Below the pieces are notes generated by a model. That model was not told where the DNA came from and did no database searches. It saw only the letters and a program-made list of their open reading frames with translations. A DNA stretch of 30,919 bases, taken from the NCBI GenBank assembly GCA_905200565.1, contig CAJKKX010000001.1, positions 1-30,919 of the forward strand, written 5' to 3'. Below, piece after piece: positions 1-9,000 of the stretch; position 1 is the first letter of the stretch, and every line of letters begins with the position of its first letter. A program made the translations under genes and the position numbers. This DNA is from an uncultured Lachnospiraceae bacterium. Its GTDB lineage: Bacteria; Bacillota_A; Clostridia; Lachnospirales; Lachnospiraceae.

Positions 1-1
1 G

Positions 2-388
2 GGCTTTGCGGTGGCAAGCTACCGGGAAAATAAGATTGGAGGGCTGGTGGCGCAGGGCGTGGGAACCTCCATGCTCCAGGTTCCGAATATCCTGCGAAAA
101 CCTGTCATATGGATTCCGGCGATTGTATCCAGCGCCATTCTTGGGCCGGTAAGCACCATGCTGGTACGCATGACAAACAATGCCACAGGCTCCGGCATGG
201 GGACGGCCGGATTCGTAGGCCAGATTATGACATATCAGACGATGACGCCGGAAATTGGCGGAGGGCTGACGATAGCGGTCATTCTTATTTTCCAGATTCT
301 GCTTCCGGCGGTATTGACGCTTGCCGTTTCGGAATTTATGCGGAAGAAAGGCTGGATTAAAGATGGCGATATGAAATTAGACCTGTAA
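2..388 (+). CDS. PTS sugar transporter subunit IIC, C-terminal part (5' end outside window)
   Basis: The frame is open from the first bases of the window, so the gene begins upstream. The visible ~128 residues contain GFAVASYRENKIGG, then GTSMLQVPNILRKP and WIPAIVSSAILGPVSTM, a pattern I recognise from the PTS_EIIC_2 family of membrane permeases. At least two hydrophobic segments are present, around the AIVSSAILGPVSTML stretch and the TIAVILIFQILLPAVLTLAV stretch. The protein ends in a charged tail (RKKGWIKDGDMKLDL). As a family role, IIC subunits form the membrane channel of a phosphotransferase system; the sugar cannot be read from this fragment. The next gene, cobO, has its own promoter and is functionally unrelated. 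Family assignment is by remembered motif similarity. Confidence 0.8.
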   Translation, partial: GFAVASYRENKIGGLVAQGVGTSMLQVPNILRKPVIWIPAIVSSAILGPVSTMLVRMTNNATGSGMGTAGFVGQIMTYQTMTPEIGGGLTIAVILIFQILLPAVLTLAVSEFMRKKGWIKDGDMKLDL

Positions 389-403
389 TTTGCAAGAAGT
401 CTT

Positions 404-412
404 TGTTATAAT
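404..412 (+). promoter_or_regulatory. Extended -10 promoter for cobO
   Basis: TGTTATAAT at 404-412 is a consensus extended -10 box (TG-n-TATAAT). The -35 region 17 bases upstream (TGTAAT, 384-389) is poor and overlaps the stop of the PTS gene, as is usual for extended -10 promoters. It would place the transcript start near 419, just ahead of the hairpin at 428-456 and of cobO. Confidence 0.55.
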
Positions 413-427
413 CAGAATAGAACCACA

Positions 428-456
428 GAAGGCGGAACCGGACGGGTTTCGCCTTC
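428..456 (+). terminator. Hairpin between PTS gene and cobO
   Basis: GAAGGCG (428-434) pairs with CGCCTTC (450-456), and the inner bases GAACC/GGGTT extend the stem. The run after it is TTAATTAG rather than a clean T tract, so it is a weak terminator for the PTS transcript. Alternatively it is a leader hairpin of the cobO mRNA, because the predicted start of that transcript lies just upstream. Confidence 0.5.
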
Positions 457-478
457 TTAATTAGAGGAGGTGTCTTGG

Positions 479-1012
479 ATGAAAAAGGAAACCGGGTGCA
501 TTCACGTTTACTATGGGGACGGCAAGGGAAAAACGACGACGGGCATGGGACTGATCCTGCGGGCGGCGGGATACGGTTACCGGGTGCTTTTATATCAGTT
601 TATGAAGGACAATAAGACGAGTGAGAGAAAAATTCTGGAGCGGGTTGAAAATATTACAATGCTTGACGGGCTGGAACAGGAAAAATTCAGTTTTCAGATG
701 ACGCCGGAAGAGAAAGAGGAGCGAAAACGCTTTTATGGGGAACAGTTTTGGAAGGTCACGAAGCTGGCGGTATCAGAGGACTATGATGTGCTGTTTATGG
801 ACGAAATAATCTATGCCATCAGCGCAGGACTTCTGGAGGAAGAGCTGGTACTTGATTTTCTAAAGACAAAGCCCAAAAAGCTGGAGGTTCTTCTGACCGG
901 GAATTATCCTGGGGAAGAAATTCTGAAGCTGGCGGATTATGTGTCGGAGATTAAGAAAGTGAAGCATCCCTTTGACCGGGGGGTGAGAGCAAGAAGGGGA
1001 ATCGAAAAATAA
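479..1012 (+). CDS. cobO: Corrinoid (cob(I)yrinic acid a,c-diamide) adenosyltransferase, CobO/BtuR type
   Basis: This cytosolic enzyme family transfers the 5'-deoxyadenosyl group of ATP to the cobalt of a reduced corrinoid, giving adenosylcobalamin or its precursors. The protein starts with MKKETGCIHVYYGDGKGKTT; the P-loop GDGKGKTT at residues 13-20 is the family signature. VLFMDEIIYAI matches the Walker B-like strand, and HPFDRGVRARRGIEK is the typical family end. The 177-aa length is normal. I chose ATG 479 because AGGAGG ends at 469, giving nine bases of spacing; the in-frame GTG at 470 touches the ribosome binding site. The gene stands alone and no cobalamin riboswitch is visible upstream, so it probably serves salvage of corrinoids. 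Confidence 0.93.
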   Translation: MKKETGCIHVYYGDGKGKTTTGMGLILRAAGYGYRVLLYQFMKDNKTSERKILERVENITMLDGLEQEKFSFQMTPEEKEERKRFYGEQFWKVTKLAVSEDYDVLFMDEIIYAISAGLLEEELVLDFLKTKPKKLEVLLTGNYPGEEILKLADYVSEIKKVKHPFDRGVRARRGIEK

Positions 1013-1214
1013 AATCCCCACAAAATGAGGAGTGCCCCCGATATCAGAGATACCGGAGGCTATTATGAAAAAATTTATCTTTATATGTAATGAGAACATT
1101 ACGCTATAAATCTTGTCTGATCTTCTCTTTGAAGATGATTAAAGTCTATCAGTTATTTATGAACAAAATGTGAACGAGAGGTAAAGATATTGTGAAATTA
1201 TACAAAAACAAAAA

Positions 1215-1252
1215 AATAATGTGGCGGTTTTTGTAAAAACTGCCACATTATT
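1215..1252. terminator. Bidirectional terminator between cobO and the S1-domain gene
   Basis: AATAATGTGGC and GCCACATTATT form a perfect 11-bp stem, with GTTTT/AAAAC extending it inside. On the minus strand the stem is followed by TTTTTTTG, and on the plus strand the A-rich run before it and ATTTTC after it fit a second direction. It serves the two convergent genes. The 200 bases before it (1013-1214) hold only small hairpins (for example GTAATG/CATTAC at 1087-1102) and no convincing gene. Confidence 0.8.
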
Positions 1253-1260
1253 TTCAAATA

Positions 1261-2220
1261 TTAAAGTTTCAGATTTGCAAACAGGGAGCCGAGGTTTGTA
1301 GACAGACCTTCGGAATGCGGAAGATCATAAGATTCTTCGACAATCTCCTCAGCGGGCATTTCGTTGAGCGCTTTCATGCTGAGGCTTAATTTACCGTCCT
1401 TGATATTGATGACTTTAACTTTTACCGTATCGCCTATATGAAGCACGGCGGCCGGGGATTTGATTCTTTTTTCGCAGATTTGTGAAACATGTACCAGGCC
1501 GGACAGACCGTTCCCCAGGTCGATGAATGCGCCGTAAGGCTGTAAGGATTCTACGGTTCCTTCCGTCACCAGGCCGATCTGGACGTTTGAAATCTTCGCC
1601 TGTTTTTCTTCCCTGGCTTTCTCTCTTAAAATATCGCGTGCGGACAGAACCAGACGGCCTTTTTCTTCGTCAACGGTGATAACGCGCACTTCGATCTCTC
1701 TGCCAAGCCATTCCTCCAGATTTTCCACGTAGCTTAAAGAAAGCTTGGAAGCCGGGATAAAGCCGCGAATCCCTTCCACATAAGCGATGACGCCGGATTT
1801 TACGACGCCGCCAACCTTTACTTTGAGATTTGTGGCATTTTCCATAAAAGATTTCATTTTTTCCCATGCGAGCGTATCGTTCGCTTCTTTCGAGGAAAGA
1901 AGGATATGTCCTTCTCCGTCGTCCGTACGGATAACCGTTGCGGAAATTTCGTCGCCCACCTGTACGGCGTCTTTTAAGACGATATCCGGATTGCTGGAGT
2001 AATCCTCCAGACGGATGATGCCTTCCGTATAATATTTCAGATCCAGTGTAATGGCGCTTTCCGATACGTTGATGACGGTTCCTGTCAGGATGTCTCCTTC
2101 CCGTACTTTTTTAAAGGACGCCTCCAGCTCTGCGGCATAGTCAGCCATAGATTCGGCTGTTTCCGGTTCTTTGATGGCGTCTTCCAGAATATCTGCCGGG
2201 GTTTCATAAGTTTCTGACAT
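1261..2220 (-). CDS. S1 RNA-binding domain protein (short ribosomal protein S1 homologue)
   Basis: Three S1-type OB-fold RNA-binding domains can be read in this 319-aa protein. They lie at about residues 38-112 (GTVINVSESAITLDLKYYTE), 128-200 (GGVVKSGVIAYVEGIRGFIP) and 213-285 (EGTVESLQPYGAFIDLG). The third is closest to the consensus, with GLVHVSQI and KLSLSMKAL. Bacterial S1 usually has four to six domains, so this is one of the short Gram-positive S1 homologues, thought to aid mRNA binding at the ribosome or RNA turnover. An AAAGGAGG box sits eight bases before the ATG. The N-terminal ~35 residues and the C-terminal tail are acidic and lack a domain. Whether it is a true ribosomal protein cannot be told from sequence. 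Confidence 0.9.
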   Translation of the reverse strand: MSETYETPADILEDAIKEPETAESMADYAAELEASFKKVREGDILTGTVINVSESAITLDLKYYTEGIIRLEDYSSNPDIVLKDAVQVGDEISATVIRTDDGEGHILLSSKEANDTLAWEKMKSFMENATNLKVKVGGVVKSGVIAYVEGIRGFIPASKLSLSYVENLEEWLGREIEVRVITVDEEKGRLVLSARDILREKAREEKQAKISNVQIGLVTEGTVESLQPYGAFIDLGNGLSGLVHVSQICEKRIKSPAAVLHIGDTVKVKVINIKDGKLSLSMKALNEMPAEEIVEESYDLPHSEGLSTNLGSLFANLKL

Positions 2221-2257
2221 TGTTTTGTCCTCCTTTGATAAGCATTTTCTGCTAAAA

Positions 2258-2286
2258 ACTATACCATTTTTGGGGGATAAAGTAAA
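2258..2286 (-). promoter_or_regulatory. Sigma-A-type promoter for the S1-domain gene
   Basis: Read on the minus strand, TTTACT and TATAGT are separated by 17 bases. The -10 box lies about 38 bases upstream of the ATG, leaving a short leader that holds the AAAGGAGG site. Confidence 0.65.
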
Positions 2287-2320
2287 GCGGGCAAATATTT
2301 AGAAAGGGGGTTGACGTGAA

Positions 2321-2389
2321 ATGGCGGGGATGATTAAAATGAAAGAAAAAGTTCCTTTGCAGAAGAAGGAAGAAGGGAATATTCGGTAA
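2321..2389 (+). CDS. Possible 22-codon leader ORF upstream of the pyrophosphatase
   Basis: An AGAAAGGGGG box at 2301-2310 is well placed for ATG 2321, which opens a 22-codon frame (MAGMIKMKEKVPLQKKEEGN, then IR) ending at TAA 2387-2389. The stop lies five bases before the ATG of the pyrophosphatase gene, which itself has only a poor, distant GGG as ribosome binding site. This layout suggests translational coupling. The peptide resembles nothing I know and is rich in Lys and Glu. It may be a chance frame, hence the low confidence. Confidence 0.35.
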   Translation: MAGMIKMKEKVPLQKKEEGNIR

Positions 2390-2394
2390 AAAAT

Positions 2395-4038
2395 ATGCAG
2401 GAGAAGAAGATTTATATCATAGGACATAAAAATCCCGATACAGATTCCATCTGCTCGGCAATCGCCTACGCAGATATTAAAAATAGAACGGAGAAAGGTA
2501 CTTATGAGGCGAAGCGGGCGGGTCTGGTGAGTGAGGAAACCCAGTATGTGCTGGATTATTTTGGTATAGAGCCGCCAGGATATGTTCCGAATGTAGGGCC
2601 AAAGGTGCGGGATATGGATATACGTCAGGTTCCGGGAGTGGAATCCAGCATTTCTCTGAAGGAAGCGTGGATGCTGATGAGGAGCGCTAATGTGAATACG
2701 CTTCCGATTACCAACAGGGAAAATGAACTGGAGGGTCTGATTACAATCAATACCATTGCGTCGTCTTATATGGACGTCTATGACAATTCGATTCTGGCAA
2801 CAGCCGGAACGCAGTACAAAAATATTCTGAGCACGCTGGACGGAACGATCGTTGCGGGAGATGAGAACGACTATTTTACAAAAGGAAAAGTGGTGGTGGC
2901 AGCGGCGAATCCTGATTTGATGGAGGATTATATTGAAAAAGATGATCTGGTGATCCTCGGAAACCGCTATGATTCTCAGTTGTGTGCAATAGAAATGATG
3001 GCAGGCTGTATTATTGTCTGCGAGGGCGCTCCAGTGTCAAAAACGATTCGCAGGCTGGCGGAGGAAAAAAATTGTGTAATCATCAGTACGCCCCATGATA
3101 CATACACGGTGGCAAGGCTGGTAAATCAGAGTATGCCGGTGGATTATTTTATGAAAAAGAATGATCTGATTGTTTTTTCTATGAGCGATTATGTGGATAC
3201 CATCAAAGAGGTGATGGCAAAGAAGCGTTACCGTGATTTTCCGGTTTTGGATAAACAGGGGAAATATGTGGGAATGGTTTCACGCAGAAACCTGCTGGGA
3301 GTCCAGAAGCGTCAGATGATACTGGTAGACCACAATGAGGCGTCCCAGGCGGTGGATAATATTGAGAGCGCAGAAATTCTGGAGATTATCGATCACCACA
3401 GACTGGGTTCTCTGGAAACGATGGCTCCGGTCTATTTCAGGAATCAGCCAGTGGGATGTACGGCAACGATTATGTATCAGATCTATCAGGAAAAGGGGCT
3501 GGAGATTCCAAAGGGCATAGCGGGGATTCTGTGCGCGGCTATTATTTCGGATACCCTGATGTTCCGCTCCCCGACCTGCACAGCAGTAGACAGAAATACA
3601 GCGGAGCGGCTGGCCAAAATCGCAGGGATTGACTGGGAAAGATTTGCGGTGGAGATGTTTTCCGCCGGCAGCAGGCTGAAAGGAAAGTCGCCGGAGGAAA
3701 TTTTCTATCAGGATTTCAAGATGTTTGAGGCGAATAAGACAAGCTTTGGCGTGGGTCAGATCAGCTCTATGAACGTAGATGAGCTGGTGGAGACAAAGAA
3801 GCGTCTGATTCCGTATATGGAAAAAGCGTTGGGGAATCATGGAGAATCTATGCTGTTTTTCATGCTCACCGACATTATCCATGAGAGTACGGAGCTTCTC
3901 TGCTATGGTGGAGACTGTGCGGAACTGGTAAAGGAAGCCTTTCGGCAGGAGCCGCAGGATAATTCTGTGACGCTTCCGGGCGTAGTATCGAGAAAGAAAC
4001 AACTGATTCCTGCGTTCGTAAACGTTCTTCAGCAGTAA
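2395..4038 (+). CDS. ppaC: Putative manganese-dependent inorganic pyrophosphatase (family II, CBS-DRTGG type)
   Basis: Family II pyrophosphatases are cytosolic Mn/Co enzymes that hydrolyse PPi to two phosphates. The DHH-type metal site is split by a regulatory insert. The start is GHKNPDTDS (residues 10-18, His11, Asp15 and Asp17), followed by a first CBS domain near 73-130, a DRTGG-like domain near 140-245 and a second CBS near 250-305. The core then resumes with LVDHNE (Asp312) and IIDHHRLG (Asp333-His334-His335), with Asp386 in ISDTLMF. A DHHA2 domain forms the rest. The 547-aa length is normal for CBS-regulated members, where adenine nucleotides tune activity. The ribosome binding site is weak and a short ORF ends five bases upstream. 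The flavin reductase gene follows after 11 bases, so the two are probably cotranscribed. Confidence 0.92.
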   Translation: MQEKKIYIIGHKNPDTDSICSAIAYADIKNRTEKGTYEAKRAGLVSEETQYVLDYFGIEPPGYVPNVGPKVRDMDIRQVPGVESSISLKEAWMLMRSANVNTLPITNRENELEGLITINTIASSYMDVYDNSILATAGTQYKNILSTLDGTIVAGDENDYFTKGKVVVAAANPDLMEDYIEKDDLVILGNRYDSQLCAIEMMAGCIIVCEGAPVSKTIRRLAEEKNCVIISTPHDTYTVARLVNQSMPVDYFMKKNDLIVFSMSDYVDTIKEVMAKKRYRDFPVLDKQGKYVGMVSRRNLLGVQKRQMILVDHNEASQAVDNIESAEILEIIDHHRLGSLETMAPVYFRNQPVGCTATIMYQIYQEKGLEIPKGIAGILCAAIISDTLMFRSPTCTAVDRNTAERLAKIAGIDWERFAVEMFSAGSRLKGKSPEEIFYQDFKMFEANKTSFGVGQISSMNVDELVETKKRLIPYMEKALGNHGESMLFFMLTDIIHESTELLCYGGDCAELVKEAFRQEPQDNSVTLPGVVSRKKQLIPAFVNVLQQ

Positions 4039-4049
4039 GGGAGGTTTGT

Positions 4050-4619
4050 ATGAAAAAAGAAATCTGGAAACCGGGAAATATGGTATATCCGCTTCCGGCA
4101 GTGATGGTGAGCTGCGGCCGGAGGGGGGAACGTCCGAATATTCTGACGGTAGCCTGGACGGGAACGATCTGTACGAATCCCGCAATGGTCTATATTTCGG
4201 TGCGGCCGGAGAGGTTTTCCTATCCGATCATCCGCGAGAGCGGGGAGTTTGTCATAAATCTGACGACAAAAGACTTAGCGAGGGCGGCGGATTACTGCGG
4301 CGTTCGTTCGGGACGGGATGTGGACAAATTTAAAGAAATGAATCTGACGCCGGAGCCAGCCGAATATCTGGCTGCGCCTTTGATCGGGGAAAGCCCGGTA
4401 AATATCGAGTGCCGCGTGACGGAGGTTCGTGAGCTGGGATCACATCATATGTTTCTGGCAGAAGTCCTCTGCGTGCATGTGGACGCCTCCTATATGGATA
4501 AAAGCGGAAAATTCGAACTGAACCGGACAGGGCTTCTGGCGTATTCCCATGGGGAATATCTGGAGCTGGGGAAAAGGGCCGGGACATTCGGATACTCGGT
4601 ACGGAAAAAGAAAAAATAG
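4050..4619 (+). CDS. Flavin reductase family protein (FMN-binding split barrel)
   Basis: The 189-aa sequence has the order PLPAVMVSCG, NILTVAWTGTICTNPAMVYISVRPERFSYPII, GEFVINLTT and the later SHHMFLAEVL, which is the pattern of flavin-reductase-like (ferric-reductase-like) FMN-binding proteins. Members bind FMN and either pass electrons from NAD(P)H or act as uncharacterised flavoproteins in anaerobes; the partner here is unknown. An AAGGGAGG box beginning at the stop of the upstream gene precedes the ATG by five bases, which points to an operon with the pyrophosphatase. The C-terminus is a run of lysines (VRKKKK). The A-rich codons of this tail double, on the other strand, as the T tract of a dinB terminator. 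Confidence 0.88.
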   Translation: MKKEIWKPGNMVYPLPAVMVSCGRRGERPNILTVAWTGTICTNPAMVYISVRPERFSYPIIRESGEFVINLTTKDLARAADYCGVRSGRDVDKFKEMNLTPEPAEYLAAPLIGESPVNIECRVTEVRELGSHHMFLAEVLCVHVDASYMDKSGKFELNRTGLLAYSHGEYLELGKRAGTFGYSVRKKKK

Positions 4620-4660
4620 CACCTTACGTGCGGGGCGGCTTTAACGAGCTTCCCCGCACG
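4606..4660 (-). terminator. dinB terminator overlapping both convergent genes
   Basis: CGTGCGGGG (4627-4635) and CCCCGCACG (4652-4660) form a perfect 9-bp stem lying inside the last codons of dinB. On the minus strand, the stop codon is followed by a small GCAC/GTGC hairpin and then TATTTTTTCTTTTT, which is the complement of the lysine codons ending the flavin reductase gene. Stem and T tract fit a Rho-independent terminator for dinB, although the tract lies some distance from the large stem. Confidence 0.55.
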
Positions 4661-5826
4661 ACTGCGTCTTTGCCATAACGCTGGCGTATGGCGTCCAGCG
4701 CCGTATCCAGCTTTTTCTGTTTTTCATTTTCAGGCGTTTTCAGGTCAAAGATGGATAGCTGTACAGGAGTATCCGCAGGCAGCAGTTTAGAAGCACGAAT
4801 GCCGAGGAGCCGGATGGGAGCATGATTCCACAGGGCGTCGAACAGACGGGAGGAGGTCTGATAGATACCCTCACAGGTATTTATGGGGGGATCGACAGAC
4901 GTCTGGTGGGATACCCGGATGAAAGTGTTATATTTGATTTCTACGCAGACATTTCCGGCAATCATACCAGCCTTTCGAAGCCTTGCAGAGACGCTTTCTG
5001 AGAGCTTTAAAAGAACGGCGCGGGCTTCTTCGGCAGTGACGGCGTCCTGGGAGAGCGTGGTGGAGTTTCCGATCCCTTTCGCTTCCGGAGGCGTGGAAAT
5101 GACCGGGGCGTCGTCTATGCCGTTGGCATAGTTCCAGAGCATACGCCCGTGGCTTTTCATATGGGATTCCAGAAGGGACGGTTCTGTATGCGCCAGTTCT
5201 CCAATGGTGCGGACGCCAAGCTTGTGCAGGGTATCCACGGAGGAGCGTCCTGCCATGAACAGTTCTTCGACGGGGAGCGGCCACATTTTCTTTGCGATTT
5301 CCTCAGGGAAAAGCGTATGCACCCTGTCCGGCTTTTCGAAGTCAGAAGCCATTTTTGCCAGCAGTTTATTTGAGGAGATTCCCACGTTTACGGTAAAGCC
5401 GAATTTCCGAAAGATTTCATCTTTAAAGCTGACGGCGGCAGCGAAAGGGGAAGAATAACGGTGTGCGATGGGGGTAAAATCCAGATAGCACTCGTCGATG
5501 CTCACCTGTTCAAGATCCGGCGTCAGAGAGTACAGGAACTGTATCAGCCTCCGGCTGTAATCAGAGTACAGCGTATGGTCTGGCGGCGCAAGGATAAGGT
5601 TTGGGCACTTTTTACGGGCGGAGGCGATGGGCTCCCCGGTGCGGATGCCGAAAGCCTTTGCCGGAATGGATTTTGCCAGGACAATGCCGTGACGGCTGCT
5701 CTCATCCCCGCCGATGATGGCGGGAATCTTGCGTAAATCAGGGCCTGTCCCGGTGCGAAGATTTTCAGCGGACGTCCAGCTTAAGTAGGCGCTGTTGACG
5801 TCGATATGGAAAATAGTACGCTTCAT
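4624..5826 (-). CDS. dinB: Y-family DNA polymerase (DNA polymerase IV)
   Basis: Pol IV enzymes carry out error-prone translesion synthesis in the cytosol. The 400-aa protein begins MKRTIFHIDVNSAYLSW, with catalytic Asp9 and the Tyr14 steric-gate region. SIDECYLD carries Asp111 and Glu112, and VGISSNKLLAKMASDFEKP is the conserved palm/thumb join. The little-finger domain occupies roughly residues 240-350. QLSIF (356-360) near the C-terminus fits the pentapeptide that docks on the beta sliding clamp. AAAGGAG stands six bases before the ATG. No clear LexA box is visible, so DNA-damage control is not shown. Length is typical of Clostridia. The stop is only four bases from that of the convergent flavin reductase gene. 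Confidence 0.95.
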   Translation of the reverse strand: MKRTIFHIDVNSAYLSWTSAENLRTGTGPDLRKIPAIIGGDESSRHGIVLAKSIPAKAFGIRTGEPIASARKKCPNLILAPPDHTLYSDYSRRLIQFLYSLTPDLEQVSIDECYLDFTPIAHRYSSPFAAAVSFKDEIFRKFGFTVNVGISSNKLLAKMASDFEKPDRVHTLFPEEIAKKMWPLPVEELFMAGRSSVDTLHKLGVRTIGELAHTEPSLLESHMKSHGRMLWNYANGIDDAPVISTPPEAKGIGNSTTLSQDAVTAEEARAVLLKLSESVSARLRKAGMIAGNVCVEIKYNTFIRVSHQTSVDPPINTCEGIYQTSSRLFDALWNHAPIRLLGIRASKLLPADTPVQLSIFDLKTPENEKQKKLDTALDAIRQRYGKDAVVRGSSLKPPRT

Positions 5827-5860
5827 GAAGACTCCTTTTTTTGTGTGACAAGTTATTGTA

Positions 5861-5889
5861 AGTATAGTAGAAAGAAAAGAAAAAGTAAA
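5861..5889 (-). promoter_or_regulatory. Promoter for dinB
   Basis: On the minus strand, TTTACT and TATACT are separated by 17 bases, and the -10 box lies about 35 bases before the dinB ATG. This is a good sigma-A-type match. The 258-base gap between dinB and the fucosidase gene contains this promoter and the divergent one at 5944-5972. Confidence 0.65.
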
Positions 5890-5943
5890 CGGTAAAAATA
5901 CATCTGATTTTTTGACCTTTTTTATTGATATTTGAAAAGGTGA

Positions 5944-5972
5944 TTGACTTTTTTTGTGTAAAATGCTAAAAT
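5944..5972 (+). promoter_or_regulatory. Promoter for the fucosidase gene
   Basis: TTGACT and TAAAAT are separated by exactly 17 bases. A T tract fills the spacer. It leaves a leader of about 105 bases before the chosen ATG at 6085. No operator or catabolite-response palindrome could be seen with confidence. Confidence 0.65.
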
Positions 5973-6084
5973 TAATCGTACTATTTTTGCGTGGAAAGTG
6001 TTACTGAAAAGAGGATTGTTTCTTTGGCATGGAAAGAGAGATATGCTGAGAATCAAAGATTTTAAGAAGGCAGGAGAGGTGACA

Positions 6085-9000
6085 ATGAGAAAAAAAAGAA
6101 CAAAAAAAGCAGGGATTTTCCTGACATTAGTTCTCGCATTGGGAGTGACAGGCGGAACTGCGGTTTGTGCGGCAGACGTGGGAGTGACAGGTCTGGCGGA
6201 TAAAGGAACCGGGGCTCCGGAAGCATGGGGAGCGGTGCCAAGTCCGAACCAGTACCGTTATCAGAAGGATGAACTGGCAGCATTCTGTCATTTTGGTCCA
6301 AACACTTTTTCAGGGGTGGAATGGGGGGAGCATTATGGAAATACCCATCCGAGGGATCTTTTTACACTGAGCGAAGATTTTGACGCCGAGACGATGGTGA
6401 GAAGCATGAAGGAGGCAGGTTTTAAAAAGCTGATTATTACGGCGAAGCACCACGATGGCTTCTGTCTCTGGGCCAGTGATTATACAGATTACGATGTGGC
6501 GAATACGAATTATAAAAACGGCCAGGGAGATATACTGGCGGAAATTTCCGCAGCCTGTACACAGTATGATATGGATATGGGACTCTATCTGTCACCGTGG
6601 GATATCCATGAGCCGAGCTACGGGTATTATGACGCCAACGGAAATGCCACGACAAAAGAAAACGATGTCCTGGATTATAATGATTATTACAATAATCAGC
6701 TTCAGGAAATCCTCGGAAATGAAAAATATGGAAATAACGGACATTTCGTAGAAGTATGGATGGATGGAGCAAAGGGAAGCGGGGCAAACGCACAGGATTA
6801 TGATTTTCAGAGATGGTTTGCGACAATTCAGGCAAACGAGGGACTCGAAGCCGGCTATGATGATGACTGTATGCTGTTTGGCGCAGAAGCCTATACGACG
6901 GTACGCTGGATTGGAAACGAGCTGGGACTGGCAAATGAGGAAACCTGGTCCAAGTCAAAGACGGACAAAAAACAAAATACGATTGACAGCAACAGGACAG
7001 GAAGCAATGGTACGACGGTAGGCTTTGCGGATGGAAATCAGTGGACGGTACCGGAGGCGGATTCCCGTATCACAAGCGGATGGTTCTGGGGTAATAATAA
7101 GAAAACGCCGAAGTCTGTTGCAGAGCTTGCAAATATGTATTTTAATTCTGTCGGACATAATGCAACGCTGCTTTTAAATATTCCTCCGAATAATCAGGGC
7201 AAGGTTGATCAGGAGATTCTGGACAGGATGCTGGAATTTGGACAGAATGTGAAAGATTCTTTTGCGGATAACCTGGCAAAGAATGCTGCGGTGACCGCGA
7301 GTGAGGTAAGGGGAAATGACATCGCATTTGCACCGGAAAATGTGATTGATGGGGATGATGATACGTACTGGACGATGGAGGATGGCTCAACGACGGGAAG
7401 CCTGACCCTGAATCTGGGAGGAACCAAAACCTTTGATCTGGTAACAATCGAAGAGGGAATCCAGCTCGGACAGAGGATCAGCAGTTTTTGCGTAGAGTAC
7501 AGAGTCGGAAATGGAGAATGGAAGAATTTTGCCGAAGGAACGACCATTGGCGCAAAAAGAATTTGCAGAAATTCTGCGGTAAAGGCGAGTGAAGTCCGGA
7601 TCAGCATCACAGGTTCCTATGCGGTGCCGCTGATCAGTGAAGTGGGCGTATACAAAGCAACCGAAGGTTTTGAAATTGGTTCCACGATTCCGGACGGGCT
7701 GGAGGTTATCAACGTAACAGATAAGGATACCAGCGACGGCGCAGGATTTGCCTATTCCGGATGGACGGCCGAGTCAGGCCCGCAGTTTATTGACGGAAAT
7801 GCGATGTGGGCAAATGCGGGAAAAGAGGCGACCCTGACTTTTCATGGAAGTAAAGTATGGCTGTACGGGACAAAGGATTCCGGACATGGTACGGCGGACA
7901 TTTATATTGATGGAGAGAAAGCAGATTCTATCAATACGCAGAGTTCACCGAGGGAGACGGGCGTTTTGATTTATGAATCGCCGGACCTGGCGGACGGCCC
8001 GCATACGCTAAGGATCGTCAATACGGGAACGATCTGCCTGAATGCGGCGGCAGTCCTGAATAATGGCGGGAAAGGTATGATAGAGTTTGACATCCGAACG
8101 CTCGATATGGAAGAGGATACGGAGGCAGAAGTTGTTGTCAGACGTGTCGGAGGAAGTACTGGAGAAGTTAAGGCAATCTATGAAAATAATCCTGGCTCTG
8201 CCGTTCAGGGAGACTATGACGTAGATGGTATTGGCGGAGAAATTGTTTTTGCAAACGGTGAAACAGAAAAGACAGTCAAAATCAGGACGATGCGAGATGA
8301 CAGAGTGAAAGGTGATATTGGCTTTACAGTAGATCTCATCAGTGCAGAAGCAGGGGCAGTTTTAGGATTTCAGACAACAATTAAGGTTACGATTCATGAT
8401 TTGGATGATCCGGTAAGAATAGAAGAAGCAAAAGCAACCCTGGAGGAAACACAGGCATTGCTTACGAATACCTCCGAAGAACTGCCGGAGGTGAGAAAGC
8501 TTGCAAAGGAGTTAAGCGCTTATCTGGCGGCAAGGGAAAAAACGGAGGTTATCTCTGTAGGAGATATTGTAAAACTTGCGAAGAAGCTGGAAGAAGCAGT
8601 CGGAGGGGTCGAACTGAAATTTGAACTGCCGGTGGGCAGCGAAGTAAAGACGGTTGAGGCGGAAGCATTCCTTCTGGACGCATCCCAGGCTGTCGATCAA
8701 GCGAATAAATATGTTCGTTACCAGGAGAATTCAAATGCCAGCGGAGGCAAAGAGGTCAACTGGTTTGAACAGGGAAACCGGATTTATCTTCCGTTTACAG
8801 CTCCAAAGGCAGGTATTTACAAAGTAACGGCAACGTATCGAAGCGGAAGAGGGGAAAGCAATCCGAATGCGCTTGTCTGGAGCGGAACCAACGTGGCGGC
8901 TGGCAGCAAGGATGTGTACGGAGAGGAAGGAGCGGGCGCCTTCCATACGGCAGAACTGAATATTGAAGTGACGCAGGCAGGAGATGGAGAACTGTCGTTT

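Noticed and set aside
3280..4185. 301-codon minus-strand frame over the pyrophosphatase and flavin reductase genes
   Set aside because: It lies opposite two clear genes and its product has the Arg/His/Leu-rich composition of an antisense shadow.
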